From Paratissierella segnis (GTDB lineage: Bacteria; Bacillota; Clostridia; Tissierellales; Tissierellaceae), in NCBI RefSeq assembly GCF_014385195.1, contig NZ_JACRTG010000016.1, positions 186,001-250,000 of the forward strand: 64,000 nucleotides of DNA. Direction: 5' to 3'. Position numbers and translations under genes: made by a program. The notes beneath the pieces are model-generated. The model did not search any database, was not told where the DNA came from, and saw only the letters and a program-made list of their open reading frames with translations. Shown in pieces: positions 16,188-23,903 of this stretch (positions within the stretch are counted from its first letter, which is position 1; every line of letters begins with the position of its first letter).

Positions 16188-17111
16188 ATGGAAGCTTTAC
16201 AGGTGATTAACTTAACAAAGCATTATGAAAATGTCAGGGCTGTTGATGGGATATCTTTTAATGTTAAAAAAGGTAAAATATGTGGAATACTTGGGCCCAA
16301 TGGGTCGGGAAAGACCACTACAATAAAATGCATCAGCAATTTGATAATTCCAGATTCCGGAAAAATAAGGGTTTTAGGGGAGGATAATAAAAAATCTCTT
16401 AATAATATTGCAGCAGTATTTGAAGGAACGCGTAATCTATATTGGAGGTTGACGCCAAGGGAAAATTTAAGATATTTTGCTGGGATAAGAGGGTTAGGAG
16501 GCAGGGAATTAGAAAAGGAAATCAATATATTATTGGATAGATTTAATCTTACTGACAAAAAGGATGTTGTGGTTAATAATCTATCAAGGGGTATGCAGCA
16601 AAAGGTCGCAATTGCCATGACCTTAATATGTGATACGGAGATTATTTTGTTGGATGAACCTACCCTTGGTTTAGATGTCCAAAGCCATCTGGATATCAAA
16701 AATATTTTAATCGATGTATCCTATGAATTGGATAAAACTATATTGATAAGTACTCATGATATGAAATTGGTTCAAGATATATGTGAGGATGTAGTTATTT
16801 TAAGCAATGGGAAAATAGTTGCGAAGGATAGCATTGAGAAATTGTTTGATATGTTTAAGACTATGACATATGAGATTGTCCTTACTGAATGCCTATCGGA
16901 AGAAAAGAAAAGTTCTTTGATGAAATTAAATCGTGCATTTTATATTATTAACAATGGATCCAAATTAGAGACAGATATATTGAATGAAAAAGATATTTAT
17001 AGGATCGTAGATGATTTAAAGAATTTAGATATATTCATAAAAGAGATAAAGCAGAAGGAACAAAATTTTGAAAGAGTATTTTTGAGTCTTACAGCCGGAG
17101 AGGTGGATTAA
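16188..17111 (+). CDS. ABC transporter ATP-binding protein (ABC-2/exporter type)
   Basis: A 307-residue ATPase. The ATG 6 bases after GGGAGGA is preferred to the upstream ATG at 16146. Motifs: Walker A GPNGSGKTTT near 37, signature LSRGMQQK near 133 (R replaces the second canonical G), Walker B ILLDEPTLGLD, H loop STHD. The C-terminal extension (about 225-307) is typical of NatA/DrrA-type exporters. It is followed without a gap by the permease ATG, so the two form one transporter. The cargo is unknown; drugs, Na+, lipids and peptides are all served by this family. Confidence 0.88.
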   Translation: MEALQVINLTKHYENVRAVDGISFNVKKGKICGILGPNGSGKTTTIKCISNLIIPDSGKIRVLGEDNKKSLNNIAAVFEGTRNLYWRLTPRENLRYFAGIRGLGGRELEKEINILLDRFNLTDKKDVVVNNLSRGMQQKVAIAMTLICDTEIILLDEPTLGLDVQSHLDIKNILIDVSYELDKTILISTHDMKLVQDICEDVVILSNGKIVAKDSIEKLFDMFKTMTYEIVLTECLSEEKKSSLMKLNRAFYIINNGSKLETDILNEKDIYRIVDDLKNLDIFIKEIKQKEQNFERVFLSLTAGEVD

Positions 17112-17903
17112 ATGAAAAAGTATTATTATTTAATTAAAGTATCTTTCGAAAGAACGTTTAAGGAATTGATAAGATATAAATTCAATACAATTTCAAATAT
17201 TATATTTCTCTATGCATTATTTATGGCAATGTTCTTAGGGCTTAAAAGTTTTGGAATAGATTTTGGCGTTTCTCCGCTGGATATGGGAAGCACTTTGGAA
17301 GGCTTTATAATAGGATATTTTTTATGGGCGATAATGATGATGACTTATTCTGGTATTGCTTATGGCATAACAAATGATGCCGGTAGGGGAACATTGGAGC
17401 AATTGAATATGTCAGGCATCAGTCTTTATATAATAGTAACTATAAGAGGTCTTAGCGATTTAGTTGTTGATATAATGGTTTCTATCGTATTGTTATTTAT
17501 TATCATGTTTACTACAGGGCATTACCTTGAAATAAGAATATTATCCATATTACCTCCTATTTTGATTGGCATAGTGAGCATATTGGGTATAGGACTTATC
17601 TGTGGCGGTCTGGCTATTATTTTTAAAAAAGTAAATTCACTTCTGGATATTATCCAATATTTTTTAATAGCTTTTATAATGGTAAGCCCTAAAAACAAAT
17701 TTGTATACAATCTATTGCCCTTTAGACCTTCATCAGATAAAGTTATGCAAATAATCTTGGGAGGTCAAACTCTTAAGGATTTTACCATAAATGAATATGC
17801 AATTATGATAGGAAATTCACTATTATATTTTATTTTAGGAATTATAGTATTCAATAAATCCGTTACCTATGCTAAGAGGAAAGGGCTTTTAGGAGGGTAT
17901 TAA
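17112..17903 (+). CDS. ABC-2 type transporter permease
   Basis: A 263-residue protein with about six predicted helices (22-44, 60-80, 105-130, 142-165, 175-195, 235-252). It starts on the base after the ATPase stop codon, so the two subunits are translationally coupled. The family mediates export; the substrate is unknown. It ends one base before the convergent flavoprotein gene, with no visible terminator. Confidence 0.85.
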   Translation: MKKYYYLIKVSFERTFKELIRYKFNTISNIIFLYALFMAMFLGLKSFGIDFGVSPLDMGSTLEGFIIGYFLWAIMMMTYSGIAYGITNDAGRGTLEQLNMSGISLYIIVTIRGLSDLVVDIMVSIVLLFIIMFTTGHYLEIRILSILPPILIGIVSILGIGLICGGLAIIFKKVNSLLDIIQYFLIAFIMVSPKNKFVYNLLPFRPSSDKVMQIILGGQTLKDFTINEYAIMIGNSLLYFILGIIVFNKSVTYAKRKGLLGGY

Positions 17904-17904
17904 A

Positions 17905-18966
17905 TCATTTAATGCTTAAAAGACCTGACTTCATTGCTAATCGTCTAAGAAAAGGATTATACATAGCGGGAGATTTTATATTTTTAAAGAGCAGGTTTAA
18001 TTTTATGTCACCTACTTGCTTTTTATATCTATCTAAAAATCCGTCTATTCCCTGTTCCAGACTCTGAGCTAAGTATAAAGAGCTCTTTAATGCATAGCTG
18101 ATTCCTTCTGCGGAGCTGGGGCTAATTGCCCCTGAAGCTTCCCCAATCAAGGCTATTTTATCTGTGCCTGTATAAAATTGTGATACCTTCTTGGGTCTAT
18201 AGATATATGCGCTTTCTGTTTTTATTTTGTCGTCGAATCTAAAGCCCATATGGGTTAATTTTGATTTCAACATATCATATTTTTCCTTCGGATTCTCTTT
18301 AGGTCTAAGGGCAGAACCCAATAAAAGATAATTTTCTTTAGGTATTATCCATGAGTAAAAGTCGGTAATTTCTTCATCAAAAATTGCAGCATAATATGGA
18401 ATATCATCTGTGCATTTAAACCATTCCTGAATTGAGAGATATCTTTCAGGCATGTTTATATCATTGCTAATAGACCTTCTTACTTTGGAAAAGGCGCCAT
18501 CAGCACCTATTATGACTTTTGCCTTTGCAGATATTTCTTGCCCTTTATCAATATATCTAACTTCATATCCTCCAGGTATTTCCGCAAAGCTTTTAAATAG
18601 AGAGTTAAATTTTTTATCAACATTAGCGGGAATTAATGAAATGAGCCATCTATCAAATTTTCCCCTATCCATATTAAAATAAAATTTTTGATATAGCCTT
18701 TCCAGATTATTAGTCAAATCAATGGTTCTTACAGCAAAGAGTTGGGGGTCGACCAAAACATCTTTAGGCGTTCCTAAACCTAACTTTGCAATCATTTTTT
18801 GTGCATCCGGTGCTAGCAATCCTCCGCAGCATTTATTTGAAATATTTTCGATATTTTCATTTTCCAGATTCCTTTTATCTAATAATAAAATTTTATATTT
18901 ATTTGCTATTAATCGCGCAAGGTTAGCTCCTGCAGGGCCTGACCCTACAATGACAATATCATACAT
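17905..18966 (-). CDS. Geranylgeranyl-reductase-family FAD oxidoreductase
   Basis: A 353-residue flavoprotein. The chosen ATG is 5 bases after GAGGTG and gives MYDIVIVGSGPAGANLARL, the FAD Rossmann GxGxxG motif. Other family motifs are KCCGGLLAPDA (C-x-G-G type), IIGADGAFSKVRR and the second FAD block ALIGEASGAISPSSAEGIS. Relatives reduce double bonds of isoprenoid chains (archaeal lipids, menaquinone, chlorophyll). In clostridia many such proteins have no proven substrate. It is monocistronic and convergent with the ABC exporter. A PerR box lies upstream on the shared intergenic region, but nearer to the iron-storage gene. Confidence 0.8.
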   Translation of the reverse strand: MYDIVIVGSGPAGANLARLIANKYKILLLDKRNLENENIENISNKCCGGLLAPDAQKMIAKLGLGTPKDVLVDPQLFAVRTIDLTNNLERLYQKFYFNMDRGKFDRWLISLIPANVDKKFNSLFKSFAEIPGGYEVRYIDKGQEISAKAKVIIGADGAFSKVRRSISNDINMPERYLSIQEWFKCTDDIPYYAAIFDEEITDFYSWIIPKENYLLLGSALRPKENPKEKYDMLKSKLTHMGFRFDDKIKTESAYIYRPKKVSQFYTGTDKIALIGEASGAISPSSAEGISYALKSSLYLAQSLEQGIDGFLDRYKKQVGDIKLNLLFKNIKSPAMYNPFLRRLAMKSGLLSIK

Positions 18967-19066
18967 AAATTCACCTCTATATATCACTTTTATATTTCAA
19001 GATTTTATCGGGTTGGCACTTTTATGTTGAAAGGCATCATACTTAATTAAATATATTATATTTCGG

Positions 19067-19089
19067 TATTTATTGTTTGTCAATAAATA
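19067..19089. repeat. 9-base inverted repeat in the intergenic region
   Basis: TATTTATTG and CAATAAATA are separated by 5 bases. It lies between the divergent flavoprotein and ferritin/VIT genes. It could be an operator or a transcription roadblock; no role is assigned. Confidence 0.4.
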
Positions 19090-19155
19090 ATTATCTATTA
19101 GGAATAAAAGAATATTAATATTCAAGATTATTTATATTACAATCATTTATTGCAC

Positions 19156-19178
19156 ATTTTTATAATAATTATAAAAAT
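19156..19178. promoter_or_regulatory. PerR box upstream of the ferritin-like/VIT gene
   Basis: The core TTATAATAATTATAA at 19160-19174 matches the PerR consensus TTATAATNATTATAA at every fixed base. The palindrome extends perfectly to 11+1+11 bases. It lies 5 bases before a TTGACA hexamer (19184-19189). PerR is the Fe/Mn peroxide sensor that represses iron storage and peroxide defence genes, which agrees with the gene downstream. Confidence 0.75.
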
Positions 19179-19241
19179 CAAATTTGACAATCATGGCATT
19201 GAGAAGATAGTTTTAAGAATAAAATCAAGATAGCGATTACG

Positions 19242-19270
19242 TTGATATTCATTTATATAGGGTATATAAT
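19242..19270 (+). promoter_or_regulatory. Sigma-A promoter of the ferritin-like/VIT gene
   Basis: TTGATA and TATAAT are separated by 17 bases, about 85 bases before the ATG. A second possible promoter (TTGACA at 19184) lies upstream, beside the PerR box. The remaining bases of this roughly 390-base gap show only AT-rich sequence. Confidence 0.6.
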
Positions 19271-19357
19271 ATTTATGAAGGTTACCATGTAATATACTAT
19301 ATTAGAAGAATAAAAGGAAATTATAATAATTAATAAGCTAAAGAAATGGAGGTTATT

Positions 19358-20242
19358 ATGGTAAATAATTCAATATCAGATCAAACAAAACAAACAATTT
19401 TAAAGCTTCAACAAAAAGAAATTACAGAACAAGCTATTTATATTAATTTATCAAAACGACTTAAAAAAGAATCCGACAAGGAAATTTTATTAAATATTGC
19501 AAAAGAAGAGGGCATGCATAGCGAGATTTGGGGAAGATATACTAATAAAGAATTGAAACCTCAAAGATTTAAAGTGCTTTTTTATTCTTTTTTAAGCATA
19601 ATCTTTGGATATACTTTTGTAATAAAATTAATGGAAAAAGGAGAGGTGGGCTCCCAGAATGCATATTTGAAATTATCTGAAGAAGTGCCTGAAGCTACTA
19701 GAGTCTATCACGATGAGCAAATGCACGAGCAGTCACTAATTGGAATGCTTGATGAAGACCGTTTACAATACGTTGGTTCCATGGTACTGGGTCTTAATGA
19801 TGCATTGGTAGAGTTGACGGGAACTTTGGCGGGATTAAGCTTTGCATTACAGGACAATAAACTGGTAGCACTATCAGGGTTGATAACCGGAATATCAGCA
19901 ACATTTTCAATGGCATCTTCCGAATATCTATCTGCTCGTTCCGAGGACAATTCCGATGCGAAGAAGTCAGCTTTATATACGGGAATTATGTATATATTTG
20001 CTGTGATTGTAATGGTGCTTCCATATCTGCTCTTTCCAAGTGATAAATATGTACATGCGTTGATTACCATGCTGATATTGGTGGTCCTTATAATATTAAT
20101 ATTCACCTATTATATATCCGTGGCAAAGGATTTGCCATTTAAGAAGAGATTTACAGAAATGGCTACTATAAGCCTTTCAGTAGCAGGCATATCTTTTATA
20201 GTAGGGATTTTAGTGAAAAAATTCTTAGGCGTTGATATTTAA
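19358..20242 (+). CDS. Ferritin-like/VIT1 (CCC1-type) iron or manganese transporter
   Basis: A 294-residue protein. The ATG 5 bases after GGAGG is used; the upstream ATG at 19346 overlaps the SD. Residues about 1-130 form a rubrerythrin-like four-helix segment with metal-ligand Glu/His (KEEGMHSE, YHDEQMHE). Residues 140-290 form the VIT membrane domain with GLNDALVELTGTLAGLSFAL and the repeated small-residue helices. Related proteins (MbfA) export Fe2+ or Mn2+ and use the ferritin-like part to sense or collect metal. The PerR box upstream supports a role in iron and peroxide balance. Confidence 0.86.
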   Translation: MVNNSISDQTKQTILKLQQKEITEQAIYINLSKRLKKESDKEILLNIAKEEGMHSEIWGRYTNKELKPQRFKVLFYSFLSIIFGYTFVIKLMEKGEVGSQNAYLKLSEEVPEATRVYHDEQMHEQSLIGMLDEDRLQYVGSMVLGLNDALVELTGTLAGLSFALQDNKLVALSGLITGISATFSMASSEYLSARSEDNSDAKKSALYTGIMYIFAVIVMVLPYLLFPSDKYVHALITMLILVVLIILIFTYYISVAKDLPFKKRFTEMATISLSVAGISFIVGILVKKFLGVDI

Positions 20243-20313
20243 GAAGGATTTTTGTGTTTAAGAGATGAAAATATGGATTTAAAATTTCTTTAAAAAGATT
20301 TTTGAATAATATT

Positions 20314-20340
20314 CCTATGATTTGAGAAGATATTCATAGG
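20314..20340 (+). promoter_or_regulatory. Hairpin overlapping the SD of the coat-protein gene
   Basis: CCTATGA (20314-20320) pairs with TCATAGG (20334-20340). The right arm leads directly into the SD AGGAGG, so the stem would partly hide the ribosome binding site. Confidence 0.4.
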
Positions 20341-20350
20341 AGGTGTAAAT

Positions 20351-20884
20351 ATGGCAACAAATCTTTCAAAAAAAGAAGAGCTATTATTAAAGGATCAAAA
20401 AAGTCACGAAGAGGTGTGCATTGAAAAATATACAAATTATGCTGAGCAAGCTCAGGATCCGGAGCTAAAACAGTTATTTAACCAATATTTATCACAAGAG
20501 GAGCAACATTTGAACACGCTAAATCAGATTATGTCAGGGCAAGTCCCCAATCTGCAGGCTCAGCAAGGTGGGCAGAGTGGGCAGCAAGGACAGCAGGGCC
20601 AGCAAAGCGGGCAAAATCAAAACAGTCAACAGAGTGGGCAGAATCAACAATACGGTATGCAGTCGTCAAAAAGCACCGGAATGGTGGAACAAAGCGATAT
20701 CGAGCTTTGCAAGGATGTACTTATGACTGAGAAGTATGTCTCCAACACATATGATACAGCGATATTTGAGTTCAGAGATACTAATATACGGAATGCATTA
20801 AACCATATTCAAAAGGAAGAACAGCAACATGGGGAAGGTGTATTCAACTATATGTATAGTAAAGGTATGTATAATGTAGAATAG
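20351..20884 (+). CDS. Spore coat protein CotF-like, with Gln-rich linker
   Basis: A 177-residue protein. Residues 1-65 form a helical ferritin-like half (KKEELLLKDQKSHEEVC, FNQYLSQEEQHLNTLNQI). Residues 72-100 are a low-complexity Gln/Gly/Ser linker with repeats of GQQ and QSGQNQ. Residues 110-177 form the second helical half (ELCKDVLMTEKYVSNTYDTA, HIQKEEQQHGE). This is the CotF/coat-protein family arrangement of clostridial spores. Glu/His pairs resemble ferritin ligands but metal binding is unproven. The gene follows the ferritin-like/VIT gene and has its own terminator. Confidence 0.8.
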   Translation: MATNLSKKEELLLKDQKSHEEVCIEKYTNYAEQAQDPELKQLFNQYLSQEEQHLNTLNQIMSGQVPNLQAQQGGQSGQQGQQGQQSGQNQNSQQSGQNQQYGMQSSKSTGMVEQSDIELCKDVLMTEKYVSNTYDTAIFEFRDTNIRNALNHIQKEEQQHGEGVFNYMYSKGMYNVE

Positions 20885-20892
20885 AAAATTTA

Positions 20893-20926
20893 GGCCACTG
20901 GAGATAAGTTCCAAGTGGCCTTTTTT
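20893..20926 (+). terminator. Terminator after the coat-protein gene
   Basis: A GGCCACT/AGTGGCC stem is followed by TTTTTT. It belongs to a group of related CACTGG hairpins in the window. Confidence 0.85.
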
Positions 20927-20965
20927 ACATTAATCTTTCCGGTAATTAAATAATTTATATAAATA

Positions 20966-20994
20966 TTGCAAACGTTTTCTGATAAGGGTATAAT
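20966..20994 (+). promoter_or_regulatory. Promoter of leucine dehydrogenase overlapped by a cre site
   Basis: TTGCAA and TATAAT are 17 bases apart. The bases TTGCAAACGTTTTCT (20966-20980) match the CcpA cre consensus WTGNAANCGNWNNCW completely and cover the -35 region. Carbon catabolite repression of the gene is therefore likely (inference). Confidence 0.65.
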
Positions 20995-21058
20995 TAGATT
21001 AGGATATGTTCTAATATTAGTAAAGTTGACAATAAAAAGTAATGAGGGGGAGATTATT

Positions 21059-22120
21059 TTGGAAATATTTGATTATTTAGAGAAATATGATTATGAACAG
21101 CTAGTATTTTGTCAAGACCGTAATTCGGGATTAAAGGCGATAATCAGTATACACGATACCACATTGGGACCGGCTTTAGGCGGTACAAGAATATGGGATT
21201 ATAAGAGTGAAGAAGATGCAATCGTAGATGCATTAAGATTGTCTAAAGGGATGACATACAAAAATGCAACTGCCGGTTTAAACCTGGGTGGGGGTAAAGC
21301 TGTAATCATAGGAGATCCAACAAAGATAAAAAGTGAAGAATTATTTAGATCGTTTGGTAGGTACATAGAAGGTTTAGGAGGTAGATATATTACTGCAGAA
21401 GACATGAACACTACTACTCAAGACATGGCATTGATAAATGATGAAACCGATTATGTAGTAGGGTTGGAAGGGAAAAGCGGCAATCCTTCGCCTGTTACGG
21501 CTTTTGGCGTATATAGGGGAATATTAGCAGCAGCCAATGAAGTCTTTGGAAGCGATGATTTGACAGGAAAGGTCGTAGCAGTTCAAGGGTTGGGGTCTGT
21601 AGGTTATGCAGTATGTGAACACCTTGTAAATGCGGGGGCGAAATTATTTGTTACTGATATTAGAAAAGAGAGTATTGAAAGAGCGGTAAATAATTTAGGA
21701 GTTACGGCGGTGTCCCCGGATGAAATATATAATGTGGAATGCGATATCTTTACACCATGTGCTATGGGAGCCGTAATCAACGATTTCACAGTTGAACAGC
21801 TAAAATGTAAAATAGTGGCAGGCTCTGCTAACAATCAACTAGCAGAAGAAAAACATGGTGAAATATTAAGAGAAAAGGGTATACTTTATGTTCCTGATTT
21901 TGTAATTAATAGTGGGGGAGTAATAAACGTATATGAAGAGTTGTTAGGCTACAATAAGGAAAGGGCTATGAAGAGGGCATCGGCTATATATGATGCAGTA
22001 AAGAAAGTAATAGAAATCTCCAAGAGAGACAATGTACCAACATTTATAGCAGCTGAGAGAATGGCTGAAGAGAGGATTGAAAAGATCCGTAAGGTAAACT
22101 CCATTTATTTGAAAGAATAA
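21059..22120 (+). CDS. Leucine (branched-chain amino acid) dehydrogenase
   Basis: A 353-residue NAD-dependent enzyme that deaminates leucine, valine or isoleucine to 2-oxo acids, or runs in reverse. A TTG start 7 bases after GAGGGGGAG is chosen, giving MEIFDYLEKYDYEQ. Motifs: HDTTLGPALGGTR, the catalytic-lysine region GMTYKNATAGLNLGGGK, AEDMNTTTQDM, the NAD Rossmann AVQGLGSVGYAV, and GSANNQL. The whole length aligns with the leucine dehydrogenase family rather than the longer glutamate dehydrogenases. It is monocistronic with a strong terminator, and a cre site sits on the promoter, so it probably serves amino acid catabolism when sugars are scarce. Confidence 0.9.
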   Translation: MEIFDYLEKYDYEQLVFCQDRNSGLKAIISIHDTTLGPALGGTRIWDYKSEEDAIVDALRLSKGMTYKNATAGLNLGGGKAVIIGDPTKIKSEELFRSFGRYIEGLGGRYITAEDMNTTTQDMALINDETDYVVGLEGKSGNPSPVTAFGVYRGILAAANEVFGSDDLTGKVVAVQGLGSVGYAVCEHLVNAGAKLFVTDIRKESIERAVNNLGVTAVSPDEIYNVECDIFTPCAMGAVINDFTVEQLKCKIVAGSANNQLAEEKHGEILREKGILYVPDFVINSGGVINVYEELLGYNKERAMKRASAIYDAVKKVIEISKRDNVPTFIAAERMAEERIEKIRKVNSIYLKE

Positions 22121-22151
22121 ATAATGAAAGAATAAATATAATTGAGAATAT

Positions 22152-22184
22152 AAAGAGCAAAAGGAAATTCCTTTTGCTCTTTTT
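22152..22184 (+). terminator. Terminator after leucine dehydrogenase
   Basis: AAAGAGCAAAAGGAA pairs with TTCCTTTTGCTCTTT, ending in a T run. Confidence 0.85.
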
Positions 22185-22191
22185 AAAAATG

Positions 22192-22220
22192 TTGACATAT
22201 AAAATTATTAGTATTACAAT
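22192..22220 (+). promoter_or_regulatory. Sigma-A promoter of the T-box leader
   Basis: TTGACA and TACAAT are separated by 17 bases, immediately before the T-box leader. Confidence 0.7.
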
Positions 22221-22254
22221 AGTAGAAATTAAGAAAAATTTAAATTAAATTCAA

Positions 22255-22524
22255 TAAGTGGAAGTAGTAGTTAAAATTCAAGGTTATAGAGAGTTGGCGA
22301 TAGGTGGAAGTCCAATATAAGATTTTTAATGAATGGATCTACTTGAAGTTTGGTGAAATGAATTTCAAATTAGCCAATACCGGGTTTTCCCGTTATAGAA
22401 ATAGGATATAAAAAAGCTTAGGCTTAGAGTATCTGATGAGTGAGACTCTCGAAGAGAAGTCTAAATAAGGTGGCACCGCGAATAATGTCTTTCGTCCTTT
22501 TGATAAGGATGAAGGGCTTTTTTT
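22255..22524 (+). promoter_or_regulatory. T-box riboswitch, tryptophan (UGG) specifier
   Basis: The T-box sequence AAGGTGGCACCGCG lies at 22467-22480. It is followed by the terminator GTCTTTCGTCC.../GGATGAAGGGC and seven T (22487-22524). Stem I shows AGTA on the 5' side (22265-22268), an AGAGAG block, and on the 3' side GAA-TGG-A with the specifier codon TGG at 22334-22336. UGG reads tRNA-Trp, and the gene downstream is a TrpP-type tryptophan transporter, so the codon call is supported independently. Uncharged tRNA-Trp should allow read-through. Confidence 0.88.
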
Positions 22525-22623
22525 ATGCAAATTATAAAGGCGGTGAGTAGAATGTTGTGAACTGAATTAGATAAAGAAAATTGGAAGCTTATTAATTATA
22601 AACGAAAAAGGAGAAATATAATT

Positions 22624-23142
22624 ATGAAATTAAAAAACAATATTTTTACAACATTACTATTAGCCATTGGTTTTATATTACATCAAATTACACCTGGAAT
22701 ACTTGGAGGAATGAAATTTGACTTTCTAGTTGCTTTTATGATTGTATCATTGATTCTAAATCATAAATTTCAAAATGCGATATTGACCGGATTATTAGCA
22801 GGTATTCTTTCTGCAATGGCAACTACGTTTCCATTGGGACAGATTCCCAATATCATAGATAAGCTATTAACAAGTATTATTTTAGCAATTATACTTAATT
22901 TATTAAGCAAATTGAATATCAATCTAAATACGATACTTGTTGCTCTAATTGGAGGCATAGGTACATTTATCAGTGGAATGACTTTTTTAACATCTGCGTC
23001 TTTTATTTCAGGATTACCTGCTCCTTTGTTATCGCTAATTATTACGATAGTTATTCCAACCAGTCTTTTAAACACGATAGGGACTGTGTTTATATTTAAG
23101 ATAGTAAAATTATCATTACGAGCATCAGGCGTAGATATTTAG
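22624..23142 (+). CDS. trpP: Tryptophan transporter, TrpP family
   Basis: A 172-residue integral membrane protein with about five helices. Family features include GFILHQITPGILGGMKFDF near the N-terminus and TTFPLGQIPNIIDKLLTS near 78. TrpP-type proteins take up tryptophan; their fold resembles ECF S-components. Expression is controlled by the tRNA-Trp T-box directly upstream, which is strong functional support. The SD AAAGGAG lies before the ATG. No ECF energising subunits are nearby. Confidence 0.85.
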   Translation: MKLKNNIFTTLLLAIGFILHQITPGILGGMKFDFLVAFMIVSLILNHKFQNAILTGLLAGILSAMATTFPLGQIPNIIDKLLTSIILAIILNLLSKLNINLNTILVALIGGIGTFISGMTFLTSASFISGLPAPLLSLIITIVIPTSLLNTIGTVFIFKIVKLSLRASGVDI

Positions 23143-23259
23143 ACCGTTAGGTGACGACCTGCCTTCTATTTGTAACTTTTTAGCTTATAGGAATAAAATT
23201 TTGATAAAAGAAGAAGATATAAGGTGAAGAAAAAAATTTAACTTTTCTATCTTAAGTGG

Positions 23260-23288
23260 TTGACATAATATTCCTAAAGTGGTATATT
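23260..23288 (+). promoter_or_regulatory. Sigma-A promoter of hsp20
   Basis: TTGACA and TATATT are separated by 17 bases and are followed immediately by the CIRCE element. Confidence 0.7.
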
Positions 23289-23292
23289 ATAA

Positions 23293-23319
23293 CTAGCACT
23301 CAAGGAGAGAGAGTGCTAA
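23293..23319. promoter_or_regulatory. CIRCE (HrcA operator)
   Basis: CTAGCACTC and GAGTGCTAA flank a 9-base spacer. This matches the CIRCE consensus TTAGCACTC-N9-GAGTGCTAA with one change. It overlaps the likely transcription start, so HrcA should repress the small heat-shock gene at normal temperature. Confidence 0.92.
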
Positions 23320-23355
23320 CAAGATCTTTAAAATAATAAAAAGGAGTTGTTAAAT

Positions 23356-23802
23356 ATGGCTGGAATAGTACCGTCTAACAGAAGGAATAGTGTATTTAGT
23401 ACAGGTTTTGATGATCTTTATAATGCCCTAGACGACTTTTTTTTCAATGATAACTGGCGTAACAATAGAATCAGCAGTATTGGGTCATTCAAAATTGATA
23501 TTCAAGAAAATGATAACGAATATGTAGTAGAAGCTAAACTTCCCGGCGTTAAAAAGGAAGAGATAGGTATAGACTTAGATGAGGGAAGATTAAATATCTC
23601 AGTAGCAAGAGAAGAAAATGTAAATGAAGAAAAGAAAAACTATGTATATAGAGAAACTAAACATAGTTCAATGAATCGTAGTATTTATTTGGAAAATGCA
23701 AAATCAGACGGAGTAAAGGCTAAACTTGATAATGGTGTTCTTTACATCAAAGTACCAAAACAAGAAAAACCTAATACTAGCAGAAGAATAGAAATTGAAT
23801 AA
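23356..23802 (+). CDS. Small heat-shock protein Hsp20 (HSP18 type)
   Basis: A 148-residue ATP-independent holdase chaperone. The ATG after AAGGAG is used. The N-terminal arm (1-40) is followed by an alpha-crystallin domain (about 42-140) with ENDNEYVVEAKLPGVKKEEI and the conserved AKLDNGVLYIKVPK near 121. The C-terminal IEIE resembles the I-x-I tail motif. A CIRCE operator directly upstream puts it under HrcA, as for clostridial hsp18. It is monocistronic with a strong terminator. Confidence 0.92.
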   Translation: MAGIVPSNRRNSVFSTGFDDLYNALDDFFFNDNWRNNRISSIGSFKIDIQENDNEYVVEAKLPGVKKEEIGIDLDEGRLNISVAREENVNEEKKNYVYRETKHSSMNRSIYLENAKSDGVKAKLDNGVLYIKVPKQEKPNTSRRIEIE

Positions 23803-23817
23803 AAATTATTTAAAAGA

Positions 23818-23850
23818 AAAAGCCATTGGGAACGTTTCCCAATGGCTTTT
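23818..23850 (+). terminator. Terminator after hsp20
   Basis: AAAGCCATTGGGAA pairs with TTCCCAATGGCTTT around a 3-base loop, ending in T. Confidence 0.85.
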
Positions 23851-23854
23851 CTTC

Positions 23855-23883
23855 TTTAAACGTATTTGCATTTCGTGTATAAT
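23855..23883 (+). promoter_or_regulatory. Promoter of the NMT1/SsuA-type ABC operon
   Basis: TTTAAA and TATAAT are separated by 17 bases with an extended -10 (TG before TATAAT). Confidence 0.55.
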
Positions 23884-23903
23884 AGCTAATGGAGGAGATA
23901 AAA

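Noticed and set aside
20566..20655. Gln-rich tract as a CRISPR-like or expansion repeat array
   Set aside because: The repeats are irregular codon-level Gln/Gly/Ser runs inside an intact coat-protein frame.
23826..23840. cre-like TTGGGAACGTTTCCC
   Set aside because: It fails the fixed A at position 5 of the cre consensus and is the core of a perfect terminator hairpin.
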